This document shows positions 25,401 to 38,200 of a stretch of DNA of 64,000 bases, piece after piece. The notes below the pieces were generated by a model that was not told the DNA's origin, searched no databases, and worked only from the letters and a program-made list of their open reading frames with translations. The DNA lies in contig OZ234496.1 of NCBI GenBank assembly GCA_965153455.1, positions 5,837,207 to 5,901,206 on the forward strand, in the 5' to 3' direction. This DNA comes from Sphagnum compactum (lineage: Eukaryota > Bryophyta > Sphagnopsida > Sphagnales). The translations under genes were made by a program, and so were the position numbers. Within the stretch, counting starts at the first letter, position 1. The number at the start of each line of letters is the position of its first letter.

Positions 25401-25980
25401 GTGAAAATGACAATTGTTACAAAGTTTTCAAAGGCACTCAAGGAGATTTTACAATGTAGTAAAACTTGGATCCAAGAAGTAGATGAATTGAAGCCTAAAG
25501 ATCAAAAGAATATGGGCATTCGTAAAACAAATATGTTGGTTCCTCCATTGCATACTTTGCATTTTAAGTTTATTCAATTGCCCAAGCTAAGCATTCACAA
25601 AATGTTTTTTTTACAAATTCCGTAGTTGGGCCAGCACCAACATTGGCAATAAAGGCATCAAAGGATGTGATCAAAGATGTCAAAGATGAATTTAAGTTTT
25701 GAAGAACAATTTGAAGTAATAAGAAAGTACATTGGCCTTCTCAACACTCAACTTTGGTAGGCAATGCCATATTTTAACAAGATGTTCTTTTGATGAAGTC
25801 TTTGTGTTTATGGTCTATTGAAAAACTGGTTCATGACAATCAACATCTGAAGTTAGATTTGTGCAAGTTTGCTAAAAAGAAGAAGGTGCTTCAAGAAACC
25901 AAGTGATATGGACCAATTGATTATGACTCTTCTCCCCTTGCATCACAACAATCTTGTCGGATTAACAACATCACCACAAA
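25401..25980 (+). pseudogene. Unassigned decayed coding fragment
   Basis: Several consecutive plus-strand frames read as ordinary protein text, for example SKALKEILQCSKTWIQEV, LSFEEQFEVIRKYIGLLN and GPIDYDSSPLASQQSCRIN, separated by stops and frame shifts. I do not recognise the family. It is probably a transposon remnant, or exons of a dead gene. Confidence 0.2.
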
Positions 25981-28111
25981 GGTAAGTGCATGTTGTTTTC
26001 TATAGATAATAATCCTACAAGTTCAAAAATCGCAATTTGCTATGAATTTTCCAAAAACAGTATTGTTATGGTTTTGACAAGTAGCTTGATCTTGGTAAGT
26101 GAGCACATGCAGTTTTGGAAGCTTAAAATGTTGCTAAGGGAATTGTCGTTCTAAGGGAATAAATTGGTATTGGTGTGGCCATCTTAGTATTTGGAGCTGT
26201 CTTTAGTTTTAAACATTTTCTACCTTGTGGCAAGTGATGGCAGTTATATTATTCTCCACAATCTCAAACAAAGAAGATACGTTTTGTCATGTTCTAGCAA
26301 GTGATGTATTTGCTTAGTCACATCACTCATTTTGTGTTACGACAACTTTTGGTATGCAATCCTAGTTAAAATTTCAACAAAACACTTGAGTAGAAGAAGT
26401 TGCCTCCAGAGGAAGTTACAATGTTGAAGGTAAGACCAAGATAATGCAAGCACATCCAATGTTAGTGTTTGATCTTAAATGTGTATATTAGTTGTGTATT
26501 GAACTAGACTTCTTGAAAAAGTAGCTATTGTTGTACACAGTACACATGCTCCACATTTTTGAAATCATAAATTTCTTGCAGGAAGAAGCACAAGGTTTTA
26601 AAGGTGCATTGAAATCAACTCCCAAAGATCAAGCTTCATTTGAGGTTTGTCACTTACTTTTCATCCACCTAGATTAAATGTTGAGTGCATGTGTTTATGA
26701 CCTCACATAATCTTTTTCATTGTGGTTTCAAGCTAGTTTATGTTTAATAACGTTGTTGAAATGTTTATAATCAATTTTTTTGTTATACAAATGAAAGGTA
26801 TAGTGGTTTTGCCTTAAATTATGAGCTTGGAAATTTATTGGTCAAACTTAGTAACAGACAATGCACATGATTCTTGTGTGGTATGCAAGACAAAGTGATG
26901 GACGGAATGATTGTCATGTATGTTCAACTACTAAATTTGTGTATTGAAGTTATACATCCTCTTGGGGAAAAAGCCCCATGGGTGCAATCACACTAATGCA
27001 TACACAAGTAGTTGTAACGAGTGTTTGGTTTTATGTATCTAACATATTAGAAAAAAAATTAAAAACTCCAAATGCAATTGCTTTCACATAATGTTATTTT
27101 CAATGTATTGGTATATATACCTTTAAAGTTTGAAATCGATTTAATGAATGAAAAATACCAAAAAGCCTAGAGTATTCAATGACTAAAGGGTGCAAGTGTG
27201 ACATATGCAAAACTAGGATAGTATGATAAGGCTATGACCTATCTTACCAAGTTTGTTTATGTTGCATTGCCAAAATTGGTTTAAGGTACATGGTTTTATC
27301 CATGTTTTATTTCTCTAATCTTATTTTCAAACATGATTATTTTGGACTCTTGTATAATCATTTGGTTTTTTTTTCTTGAAGGAGGAGCTGGATTAGTTTT
27401 AAAGGAAGTATGTGCTATGGATGCCCTTTTATTTGGACAATCAGCTCGATGCAAGGAAGCTTGCAAAAATTGGACCATGGCTTAGGTGTGGTTATAGTCA
27501 TTATGGATGGTGTTAAAAAGGTTCATTATTCCTTTGACTCAGGCATTTAACAAAGTTTTGGACCTGATAACTTTGCACATAAAAAGGTCTTGACTTTGTG
27601 TACTAGTGAAGTTTCTTTTTTCTTAACTTACCACTACTGCCCACATCCATCAAGTCTAGTTATGTGTGTGTCACATGCTTGCTTGATTGTATATTTGTTT
27701 TTCCTTGACACTAATGAAGGGTGATGATGATATGGTGTGTGTGTAGTTGAAAGCATTGGAGGGAGTGTTAGTGGGACATATTACACAATACATAATTGAA
27801 TAGAATATTTATTGATGACATATTTTTTTGGCATTTCCTTTTATGAGTTTTGGAAAAATAATTATGCATTTTGCGAAATGCATAATAACCCCTTAAAATA
27901 ACAAAACAAATCACCCATAATCAAAAAATAAAAAAGAATTGGAATTTTTTTGAGAACATCATGAAAACTGGATTCAAAACACCTTGACACCATAGAAGAA
28001 AACTACTCAAAACTCCCTAAAACCACTAAAAAAAAACTATTCAAAACACCCTTAAAAAATCACTCATCAACAAACAAATCTATTAAAAAGTCCTCGAAAA
28101 ATTACTAGAAA
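25981..28111. other. Intergenic DNA
   Basis: No gene, RNA or transposase domain recognised. Confidence 0.45.
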
Positions 28112-28265
28112 AACCATGTGGTCCCATTGAATCTAATACATAAATTTGTTGTGAAAAATCTTTGAGAAATGATTTGGAAAACCATGTGGTCTCGTTGAAT
28201 CTAATTAGCAAATTTGTTGTGAAAAATCCCTGAGAAATGATTAGAAAAACCTTGTGGTCCCACTT
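28112..28265. repeat. 68-bp direct repeat
   Basis: Two full copies and part of a third, each beginning AACC(A/T)TGTGGT at 28112, 28180 and 28249. Confidence 0.8.
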
Positions 28266-28734
28266 TTCCCCGTGTGAATGAAGCCACTAGACGTAAAGTT
28301 GTAACAAATTGCCTTTGAAATTAAAGGGGATTTCCACAAACTAAATGCAAAATTTTGTGAAATCTTTACTGTGCATTTTCCATTTCAATTGCTAACTTGA
28401 AACAATTCCAAGAAGAGTTAGTCAATCAAACTACTATTTAACATCAAACTTGACAGAACTTTGAAATCATTTCAATTCTAGCTACCATCTTCAAAGCACA
28501 TCAATTTAATGTCTTGTTTGAGTTCATTTCAATTTCATTTCAACATTGCAACATTTCAGCTTCATTCTTTATGTGCTTTTTCTATTCCCTAGATATGCCT
28601 CAAGTGTCATTCTTTTATTGGATCTTGAAAGTTTAGTACCTTCTAAATTAGCTTCTCCTTCATTATGTCATGCATCCATCCTATGGTGTTGATGCCTTCT
28701 TATTCCACCTTGTAGATCTTCATGTCTCAACTGC
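28266..28734. other. Intergenic DNA
   Basis: No gene recognised. It lies downstream of the Harbinger transposase remnant, where a transposon end might be expected, but no terminal inverted repeat was found. Confidence 0.4.
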
Positions 28735-29476
28735 TACATTAGTGCATTAAGATCAACATCCTTCCCATCCAATACCATGTTGTACAACAAGCAACAACAT
28801 GTAACAACATTAAAAAAAAGGGTATGTAGATTGGTTTTGACCAATAATTTTTAAAAAGTTTTTTCATTATCCCAAAGGCATTTTTCACCACACTCCTCCC
28901 CTTTGAAAAATGTGTGCCTAACAATCGCACTTTGCTTATGGGGGATCATGAGCCAAGGTAGAAGTGAATAACCTTTATCCCCAATTATGTATGGGTGAAC
29001 ACCATCGTATGATCCATGTTGAGGGTCAAAGAATCCATGAAAAGTTTCATTTCTATAAAGGCTAGAAATAACCATAGAACTTTAGAATCGTTCATGGATC
29101 CTAGCAATCCCACAAAAACATCTCAAAATCATTTTTCGTGATCAACAACTACTTGCAACTACATGTTGTAAACGTTGGATTTGTCGGAAAAAAATTCAGA
29201 AACTCCTTTAGGTTTTTAAATATGAATTTGTGTGTAGTCAATTGCACCCTGAACAAAAGGAAATCCACACTAATCCTTGAAGCTTGCCATAACCCTCAAT
29301 AGATCTTCACCACATGGCCATCGAATTTGACTCCTAAAACAACATTGATAGCAATAACAAATTCATGCAAGACCATATTCATGGAAGATTTGCCAATTGT
29401 AAACATTTCGCTACATTGATGGTAAAAAGCTCCATGGGTGAGCTTGTAAAGTGAACATGCAACTCTAATGCCAACA
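28735..29476 (-). pseudogene. PIF/Harbinger DDE transposase remnant
   Basis: Read on the minus strand in N-to-C order: IPVGIRVACSLYKLTHGAFY and MFTIGKSSMNMVLHEFV (29475-29340), SSLYRNETFHGFFDPQHGSY and IIGDKGYSLLPWLMIPHK (about 29065-28935), then RHTFFKGEE, GRSVVKNAFGIMKK and a C-terminal VVACCTTWYWM (28930-28740). The GDKGY...LLPWLM and GR..VENAFG pattern is characteristic of DDE_Tnp_4/HARBI1-like transposases. The segment between the two halves has several stops, so the copy is inactive. This family cuts and pastes DNA together with a SANT/Myb-like partner. The N-terminal region is missing or displaced by a CAA-rich insertion. Confidence 0.8.
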
Positions 29477-29709
29477 GGAATTGCGCACCTATAATAACAA
29501 GCAATGCAACAACAAGCAAGAAAATGTAACAACAAGCAAACAATTGTTGTAATAACAAATAATGTAAGCAAATGCAACAGCAAGCAAACAATTGTTGTAA
29601 CAATAAGTAAGCAAACAAATTCAGTAGCAAATAAACAATTGCTATAACAACAAGTAACCAAATGCAACAAGTAAACAACAACATACATGTAGGAATTGTG
29701 CACCTATAA
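29476..29709. repeat. CAA-rich insertion flanked by 19-bp repeats
   Basis: A low-complexity stretch made of AACAACAAGCAA-type words lies between two near-identical 19-bp sequences (AGGAATTG(C/T)GCACCTATAA) at 29476-29494 and 29691-29709. It sits just before the first recognisable transposase residues and leaves minus-strand frames open as Leu/Cys/Val-rich noise. Confidence 0.8.
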
Positions 29710-31463
29710 CTTGTGTCTCACTTTCAAATCAAAGGCTACAACTTCTTCGTGATTTGCAAAATGACTTTTCTAGTGACGTGGAAATGTTCCACCGATGTTT
29801 GATTTTCATATTAAATCATCAAGAAATTGGAATACCCAGTGGTGTTTCAAGCCTTGACCCAATTGCCAACCTCCTTCGTCATCAACAAATCAACATCGCA
29901 AGAAAACCAAAAGTGATGCAAGATAGTATTGTCCCTCGCGCAATCGACCAACAATCTAGTACCATGTGCCATGAAATCTACTATTCAAAATGTAATCAAC
30001 CTTATGGTTTCATCTTCAACCGCAGAGTTCACAAAAAAAAACTCCTATAATTGTAAAGCAATGTGAAGAAAAACAATCAGTAACTCTAGTGGCGTTGCCA
30101 TCGCAAGCTACAACCAAACAAAAGAAAACAAACCAAAAAAGAGAGGAGAGTTTGAGTGGGGAATAGTCTTGCGTGCAAGTGTAGTAAGTAGAGTAGCATA
30201 GTAAGCAATGAAAGTTGTGGAGCTCATAAAAAGCTTGAGCAAATTTGTGAAACAAGAAGCTTGAGCAAACTTCTGATGCACAGCACTGTGCAACAACAAA
30301 GAACTGACCAAACAAAAAGAGAAAGCTTCTGAAGGATGCAAAAGAGTAGAAAGCTTGAGTGAGCTTGTGAAACAAGAAGTTTATGTGCAGAAAAGCTTTT
30401 ATGAGGAAAGTTACGCAACAAGGTGAGTTTAACTTCGAGGTGGCAAGGGTACGTAGCAAAGGCGTGACGAGGGTGCGCAACAAGGACTGTTTTTTGTCAT
30501 CATAAGCATTACCACGTCACTAACTTTGGGCCGCTTCTTGATCGTGGTAGCATTTTGGAGCTAACCTACCTATGTGCACATACGAAAAAAATCATTCCAT
30601 TTAAACAAAGATAAACAAAAAAGTTACAACCTATCAACTAAACTTATCATGATTACCTACCGCTGACCTGACGCCTAATTTTGGCCTAACTTTTAACTTT
30701 AACTAATACTTTAACTTTAGGTCTGAACATACCTTAAGACTTAAACCTAGTTATCATGAAAATTTTATGTTAAGCTAACATTCACTTAACATCAAACTGT
30801 AACCCATTTAACAGTGGGTGTCATCTAAAATGCCATTTAGATTTTCATTTAACACTGACAATGTTAAGTGTGAATGCACCATAAGGGTCGTAGTGTAGCA
30901 TAAGTAGATCTAAATAAAGTAGGTGAGTAAGAATGACAGAATGAGCCCCTGGTGACTAATTCTGCCATTTAAGAGTATTTGAAAAGCTTGCCATCTAACT
31001 GAAAACCTGCCCAATCAGCAGGAATGGATCTTAACATACCTAAACCTACTACCAGGCTTGAGCTTACCTGGCAGAATGTACTATTCACAACCCATCCTTT
31101 GTTTAAAGGCTAGCCCATTCTCTGGGCGTTAAAAGCCAGAGAACGCCAGGATAAGTCCATGGAACCATTGTTCAATGGGCACTCCGGCAGAATCTGTAGC
31201 AAGTGCCAATTTGGCCTCCTAATTCCCTCGCCAGGGAGCCAGAATTGACCTCTGCTGCTTTTCTCACACTGGGGTAAAGATCTTTTGGGAGTGGCAGCCA
31301 GACAAGCCTTTATTCTAATTGGCTTAATTGTGCGATTTCAATCACCAAAAGTGATAAATAAAAAAAGATATTAAAAATGACCAGATTTCTATATTTGGTT
31401 TTCAGCATGTAGCCAAAAATTTAAAAGAATGATTAAAGATCTGTAGGTGATATTTTCTTTATA
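29710..31463. other. Intergenic DNA
   Basis: Contains two long open frames (29754-30050 plus and 30016-30483 minus). The first has no known resemblance. The second is Phe/Leu/Cys-rich, overlaps imperfect repeats of AAGCTTGAG..AAC(T)TGTGAAACAAGAAG (30230-30385), and is not credible as a gene. The rest has nothing recognisable. Confidence 0.4.
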
Positions 31464-31610
31464 GCCAGATTTGGCTAAATCTTCCTAGGGATGATAGAAT
31501 TTTTTTTCTACTTCTACCTATGGACGATCGCCACGTTTGGCTAAATCTTCCTAGGGATGATAGCGAGTTTTTTCTGCGTCTTCCTATGGACGATCGCCAC
31601 GTTTAGCTAC
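31464..31610. repeat. 66-bp tandem repeat
   Basis: Two complete copies start at 31464 and 31530, with the beginning of a third at 31596. The unit includes GCTAAATCTTCCTAGGGATG and CCTATGGACGATCGCCACG. Confidence 0.9.
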
Positions 31611-34199
31611 AAACAAAAAATCAAAAAAAACCCTGACTCGCAGATACCGGCAAGACAGACCGACAGAATATATCTGGGCCACTGTAACCAGTGGACATTG
31701 CCAGTTCAGTCTGCCTGTGGGTAAGACAGAGAACGGACTGGCAGATTTTATCTGTGGGATGCGGTGGCCAGAGTGAAGCATCACCCAACAGCGCACCATC
31801 CACCGGATGCCCATCATCACTCAGTTGTAGATGAATCTCAACTGAGTTAATATCTGGTTTCACCTTTATAACCCATACAGTAACCGGTAGGTCCTATCTG
31901 TAGGTAGATAAGTAAGAAGGTAGGTGATTATTATTATTATTATTCTTTTAAGAAAATAGGTAACAAAATAGATGATTATTAGTTTAAGTAGATGGTTTAT
32001 ACGTGGGTAAGGACTCTTCTTTCAAGCTACCTATGAACAACTGTTGTTAATAGGTAGGTAATAAAAAAAAGCAATTGAGCTAACCACTATGGTTAGCTAC
32101 ACTGGAACTCAACAGAAAACTGCTTCCTGACCACTTACAGTCCACCCTTCATGGTGCGCTGGTTCACACTGGCCAGATGCAGGAACTAATGGACAGGACC
32201 AGATGTAGTCTCCTTTGGCTAGCTATTTGGTGAGCACTGGCATTTTCTATCTTGTAATTTTTTGTTACAATAACCTCTTGACTGAACACCCCTTGCAGAC
32301 TCACCTCCCATTCCCACAGCTGATTTGTTACAAGCATTTTGGTAGTTGAGTTAAGAGCTTCCACTATCAACACCTAGTTTTTGACATCTGACTTGTAACA
32401 ATTCAACTTGGATTTCAGTCCTCTCCTTATGTACTTCTCCAAACCCATGCCTCATTAATTAAGTTCAGCAATCTTACATCAAAGGCTGAAATTTTTAACT
32501 TTAAAACTAAATATAAGCAAGATTTTCATGTTAAAGCAGGAAAATATGGAGCCACCCAAACTATGGAAGTTAAGAGTTCTTATATACACTTGCACCACTT
32601 GCAGATAAGACAAGAGAGATAAAGGGGAGATGAACGCCATCCAGCATTGCGATAATTCCTCTGTTTTTGAGGTTTTACATAACAACCCCAATAATTTGGA
32701 AGTACATGGGAATTCAAATTTGCTTAGAGCCCCCCCACATTTAGAGCTGCCCTTGTAGCACTTGTTATTGTTAGTGGGGCTGTTTGTAAATTTAAATTCC
32801 ACTACTTCCATTACCTACTTTCTTGCAAGAATCCATGAACCCAACATATATGTGGAAGAGACAAGAGGGAACACAAGTACAAGAAAATCATGTGCAAAGA
32901 TAAAAGTGTTAAATGCATAAACAATAACGAGAGAATTGGGACATTTTTGCAAAAAACAAGGTGATATAATGATTGCATAGAAACTTGAACAAATTATAAT
33001 TGAGTTTGTTGACATGTTCATGCTCATAGGGGTATATGCATATTAGGCTAGACCAAAAATGGCAATTCAAGAATCCATTTTTTGTGATTTTGGGGTGATT
33101 TGACCACAAGGGATGGAAATAAATTCTGTTGGATCACACAACAAGGTTAATCTTGGTTGTTCATATGCATTCAAAATAATTTATTCAATTCAAAATGTTC
33201 ATGCTTGTGAATAAATGGCATGTGCCGCTTATGGTCATTGATATCCCCTAAGAATAGTGCAATGGACCTTTTCTTGCAATGAATACTTTGAAATCATGTA
33301 TGTTTGACAATTGCATGAAAGAGTCAAAGTTTTTGCAATGTGCTTCTAGAACTAATTTTAGTATTGCTTACATATTGATTATACGAATTAAGAACCCAAA
33401 TGATCCATACATGGTGTATTTAATGTGTCATTTTTGAAGATCTATGGTAGCTATAACACACACACCTTCAAATATTGTCAAGAGTGAAATTTTGCGCCTT
33501 GAAAAGCTTTGCAAGGTTAAATAGCAAAGAGAACATGGTATTCACCCACATTTTGCTTTACCATTGTATGGCAAAGTGCCAAAATTAAAATATGGTCATC
33601 TTCTTTCTTGTAAAGATCTTATAAACAAGCATGGCCTTTGTTGTGAAGGTTTGAGCCTTAAATGCATCAAGATTTCAAAGGATTCAAGTTTAGAAGATGT
33701 TTCAAAAGTTTTTGATCCTCTCATCAACAAAATGTTTATAGTTATGTTCATTGTTAAAACCCTATGTTAAGACAAAGGTTGAATCCTTGTTCATGATCAT
33801 TCATTAAAAACCTTGGTTTCCTACTACAAGGCTCATTTCATTTAGAATGGGAAGGGGCATTATGTGTCAACAAAATGGAAAGAAGTTGAATTAGGTAGCA
33901 TATGCCAAACAGAAAAATGTTGAACATCAAAAGCACAAGTTGTGTGCATCTATGAAGGCAATCTTTTTACTTAATAATGATGAAAGCAACAATGAAAATA
34001 TAATGGAGCATGAAAACATTTGAAGTCAAGCAATCCAAGGAGGAGGTAAATAAATATCTATTTTGTAAAGGTCATGAATTTCTACATTTATGCTTAGATT
34101 GCAAATCAATATGTTATTTGTCATTGAAATGGTAACATGATTTGTTGGGTTTTATCATTTATAGAAGTTATCCCAAAAAAATTGCTTCAATACATAGAA
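31611..34199. other. Intergenic DNA
   Basis: A comparatively GC-rich patch (31630-31830) has overlapping open frames on the minus strand but no recognisable product. A (TTA)n tract lies at 31928-31944, followed by degenerate TAGG-rich sequence to about 32060. From about 33170 to 33780 a plus-strand stretch reads as protein-like text (for example LINKHGLCCEGLSLKCIKIS) with stops, possibly the upstream part of the remnant at 34200-35240. Confidence 0.35.
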
Positions 34200-35240
34200 T
34201 TCACCAAACATTTATTAAAGGAGGTAGAAGAAAAATGTTCCTTGGTGTAACAAGCTAAGAAAGTCATTGTGATGGTGAACATGCGAGCTCACAACTAGAT
34301 GGAAGATTGCAATAATCATTTTAATGAAACCCAAGAGCAATTGAATACATTTCTGAAACAGTTTGAAGGTTTGGGTGAAAAGCAATCTAAAACTAATGCA
34401 AAAAAGACATTGCAAAAGAAAATTAATGCAGAATGGGGTGTGATGAATGCATTTTAAGCCTTACCATTGTAAGAAATGTTGAATATGATCATGTGTCAAA
34501 ATAGTCAAATGGAAAGGCTAGTAGACTATTCAAAATAGACCAAAAAAATCACATTTGTAAAACATCATCAAAATGGTGTGTGGGTGCTTATAAGAAGGGT
34601 TCAAAGAGGTTTGTTAAAATCATCATTGAGCATCTCACTTCCTTCACAACTTGTAAGTTCACAAGTGATGGGGTTATCCAAGCTTGCATTTGGGAAGATA
34701 TTTGTTCATTTTATGGTTTAAGGTTTGAACCAATATGGGCAAGGAAGGTAGTGTTTTGTAAACACATGTATCACCCATGGTGTACAATAGTTCACTTCAA
34801 CACATTTCCAAAGTGTGTAGATCCATTGTGTGCAAAAGTGATGCATGATAGTTGGTGGGTCTATAGTGGTATTAAGAAAACTAATGTTTAACAAAGATTT
34901 TAAATGTGAAAATCATAGTGATGTTTATTATGGTGTGGCTAACAACCTAGGTGAAATCCTTTGCAACTTTTTCATTAATGTATAAAGAGGAGTTTATTTC
35001 ATTAATGTAAACTCCTTGTAGTCTTTATGACGAAATTATGGTCAATTGTTTTCATAAGGTTTTTATGTTATTGTCAAATGGAGACCTTAAATGTACACAT
35101 ATTCATTGTACATAACTTTGATGGCTATGCAATGTGTGTGCGAAAATATTTGTCCTTAATGTCATACTTCAAATGTATTGGCAATTTGCAAAGTGAACTC
35201 TATGAATGCAAGATGGACTACAAAACGTTTTGGTAGTGTA
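34200..35240 (+). pseudogene. Unassigned remnant with Cys/His cluster
   Basis: The best part is a plus frame at 34580-34891 of about 100 residues without an ATG start. It contains SFTTCKFTSDGVIQACIWE and a Cys/His cluster of form C-K-H-x2-HPWC-x3-HF-x4-KC-x3-C that could bind zinc, ending in a Trp-Trp pair. Upstream text such as MEDCNNHFNETQEQLNTFLK and EKQSKTNAKKTLQKKIN suggests a helical or coiled-coil segment in another frame, and another open piece follows to 35236. Stops and shifts show decay. I do not know the family; a domesticated or transposon protein is plausible. Confidence 0.3.
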
Positions 35241-38200
35241 TGTGAATACATAGTGTCTATAGATAATAATAGTTCTTGATTATTTGTACATATATCTTTA
35301 TTGAGTGTCAATGTACTAATGTGTTAATGCATGGATGCATAGTGCTTTGATATTAGTTTGTGCAAATATATATTTTCCATAGATAATATTTCTTGAGTTA
35401 TTGTGTAGATGTTGATTAAGTTTAAATGTATTTATGTGTTCATGAATGGATGCAAAGTACTATGATGGTCTATGTGAGTATAGATTTTCTCCATAGATAG
35501 TCTCTTGAATTTTTGCATACATGTTTATTGAGTTTGAATATATTTATGTGTTAATGAATGAAGTTGATAGTTTACATGAGTATATTTTGTCTTTAGATAA
35601 TGTTTCTTGAGTTGATGCATACATGTTTGTAGAGTTTAAATGTATCAATGTGTTAATGGATGGAGCGCAAAGTGTTTTGGCAATTTTCATTCAAGTACAT
35701 AGCCCTATTATATATTTGAATTGGTGATTTTTTTATATATCTTCTTTTGTAGTTTTAATGGAATTTAAACCTTTGTAGTATTTGATTTCACATAACATGT
35801 TTAGTATGTACATTTCAAATATTAACTTATGTATGTAAGATATGTAATTTTAACTTGTCCACTCTATTTATATGTTGTGGGTTTTTTTTGTGTAGGCCTT
35901 TTTCCCATGAATCAGTAAGAATGCCTTTCAATCTCATACATAAATACACATCCATCAAGGGAAAAGTTTGTTGTCTCCCACCTTCCAAGCACAACTCACA
36001 CCCACATTTTAAATGTTAATTCAAGTGTGGGTAGTTTTCATGTGAAAGTTTTGCCTAGGAGACAAAAAATGATGATGTCACAAGTTCATATAAACATAGA
36101 ACAAAGGAGCTTGCAATTTCTAATTAGAGAAAGGAGGAAGCTAAACAATGTGCCAAAATTCCAAATGCAAAGAAGGTTTTAATGAAAGTTCCAAATGTTG
36201 AAACCAATAATGAAAATTTAGATGATCTAAAGGAGGAGAATGAAGAGCCTAATGCTAAAATTAATGAACCTCAATAAATAAAACAATTATGCTACTAGTT
36301 TTTAAAACCCCATTAAAAGGTAGTATTAGGATTAAGAAATTGATATCACAATTAAAGAGAGGAGGCAACTCACCCATTAGGCATTAGCTCAATTTTTAAA
36401 TGTGATGTTCATATTTTCTTGAAAACAAATATGATTGTATTTAATATTGAGGTTATGTTTGACAAATTGATTGACATTAAATTAAAACTAACATTATTGA
36501 CTTTGCATATTCAATTTTACAAGCGACTTGAAAGCCCAATTTGCTAAATGAACTCAACGTTTAAGGTTTCCTAAATTTCCAAGTGTTTGAAGTCGACATA
36601 AAATGAGAAATTCAACATGAATCCAACATAAAACAAGGTATGAATTTAAATATATCTCTAATATACAACTTTTTTGGGAATTTTTTACAACTTACAATAA
36701 TCCAACCAATTAATTGCTACTCTACACAACATTCTAATAACCTACCTACCTCCCTCTTTTATTATTATTTTCCAAATCCAAATAACACAAATTTGTCAAG
36801 TTTATCAATCCCCCATATATTTTTTTAACCCAAAACAAATTTTTTTTCAACTGCCCAAAACATCATCTTCATGTTTGGATCATGTAAGTTTCTACTCATT
36901 TCACTACTCATTTCACTACCACCTTACCTCTTCAATCCAAAAAAAAAAACACAAATACATACTCAAAACCTATAGTTTGATTCCTTTTATTTCTCCCTTT
37001 TCATGTCATTCACCTTGCCTCTTGTTTGTCCTTTTCATCCTCCTCCCCTAGCCACCATGTCACCTCCCTTTTGCTCTCCAACAACAGTAGTTTGTTTCCC
37101 CAAGCTCCTCTTCACTTAGTAATGATTCTACACTCCTTTTCCCAACTCCTTTCCTATTCTTTTCAAAATCACAAAAGCATATAAAGAAAGAAGAAAAAAC
37201 ATTTACTAAAACCTATCAAGGCTGAGTAAATTCAAAATGAAGTTACTCAATCCTAACATTCGTTTTATCCTAACACTCCTTGTGTTAAGAATCCAAGCCA
37301 ATTGTCCAAAGCAAAAACATGTTGTATACACCCAAAATGTCAAAATAAAATCTTGTTGTCCAAAACTTACCACATATACACCCCAAATTGGTCAAAAAGT
37401 TATATGAAGTCGAAAATCCAAATGATCAAGCTCCTTAGTCCAAAACTAGACTAAATAACTCATCCTAACTAAAAATTCTAAGTCTAGGATATCTTCCACC
37501 TAATACCCATGCACAACATTATCCCCCCTTTTCAAATGAACTTCCCATCCTTGACAAACACCTAACTATGATTGCCTTTGCTAAAATTTGGAGATTGTCA
37601 TGTTCTCATCTTCTTCCTCCCCTTCCTCTAACTCTTTTAGTATCTAACTAGAGATCATTATATTTTCATCTCCTTCCCCCTCCCATTTTGATTTAATGGT
37701 AAGAGTTCTTGGAAGAAAATTTGTTATCATTCCTTGCATGTTATTGTCATCTCAATGAGAATATTGTAAACACCCTTATGGTTTTCAATTAGTGTTTGCA
37801 AAACAATGATGGCATTGCAATACCTTAAGCATTTTTGCAGTGTCCACTGAAATTTCCAAAACAATGAGAATATTGCATTTTGCAACAGACCCTTGGTTTA
37901 AGCCTCCACTTATATGATAATTAATAGTTTTACTATGTACCTCAAATGTAGGTATTTCAATGTGCATTTGCACACCTATTGCAATACATGTATTCAAGGT
38001 TCAAGATATATTATCATTAGAAGATAAAGTGAAGGATGGCAAGGTTTTTTTCAATACCCACATGTTACAATGATGACATTAGGGCTTTCTGTCCCAATAA
38101 TAAATTGAATTCATCACTAGTCCATAGGAAATAGTTGTCACAAGGTAGGGCCATGTCAATGTGTAAAAGGTAGGTAGGTGCAAGTAGATTGTTTCAGGAA

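Noticed and set aside
30016-30483. 155-residue minus-strand frame as a gene
   Set aside because: It is Phe/Leu/Cys-rich, overlaps imperfect nucleotide repeats and lacks any domain.
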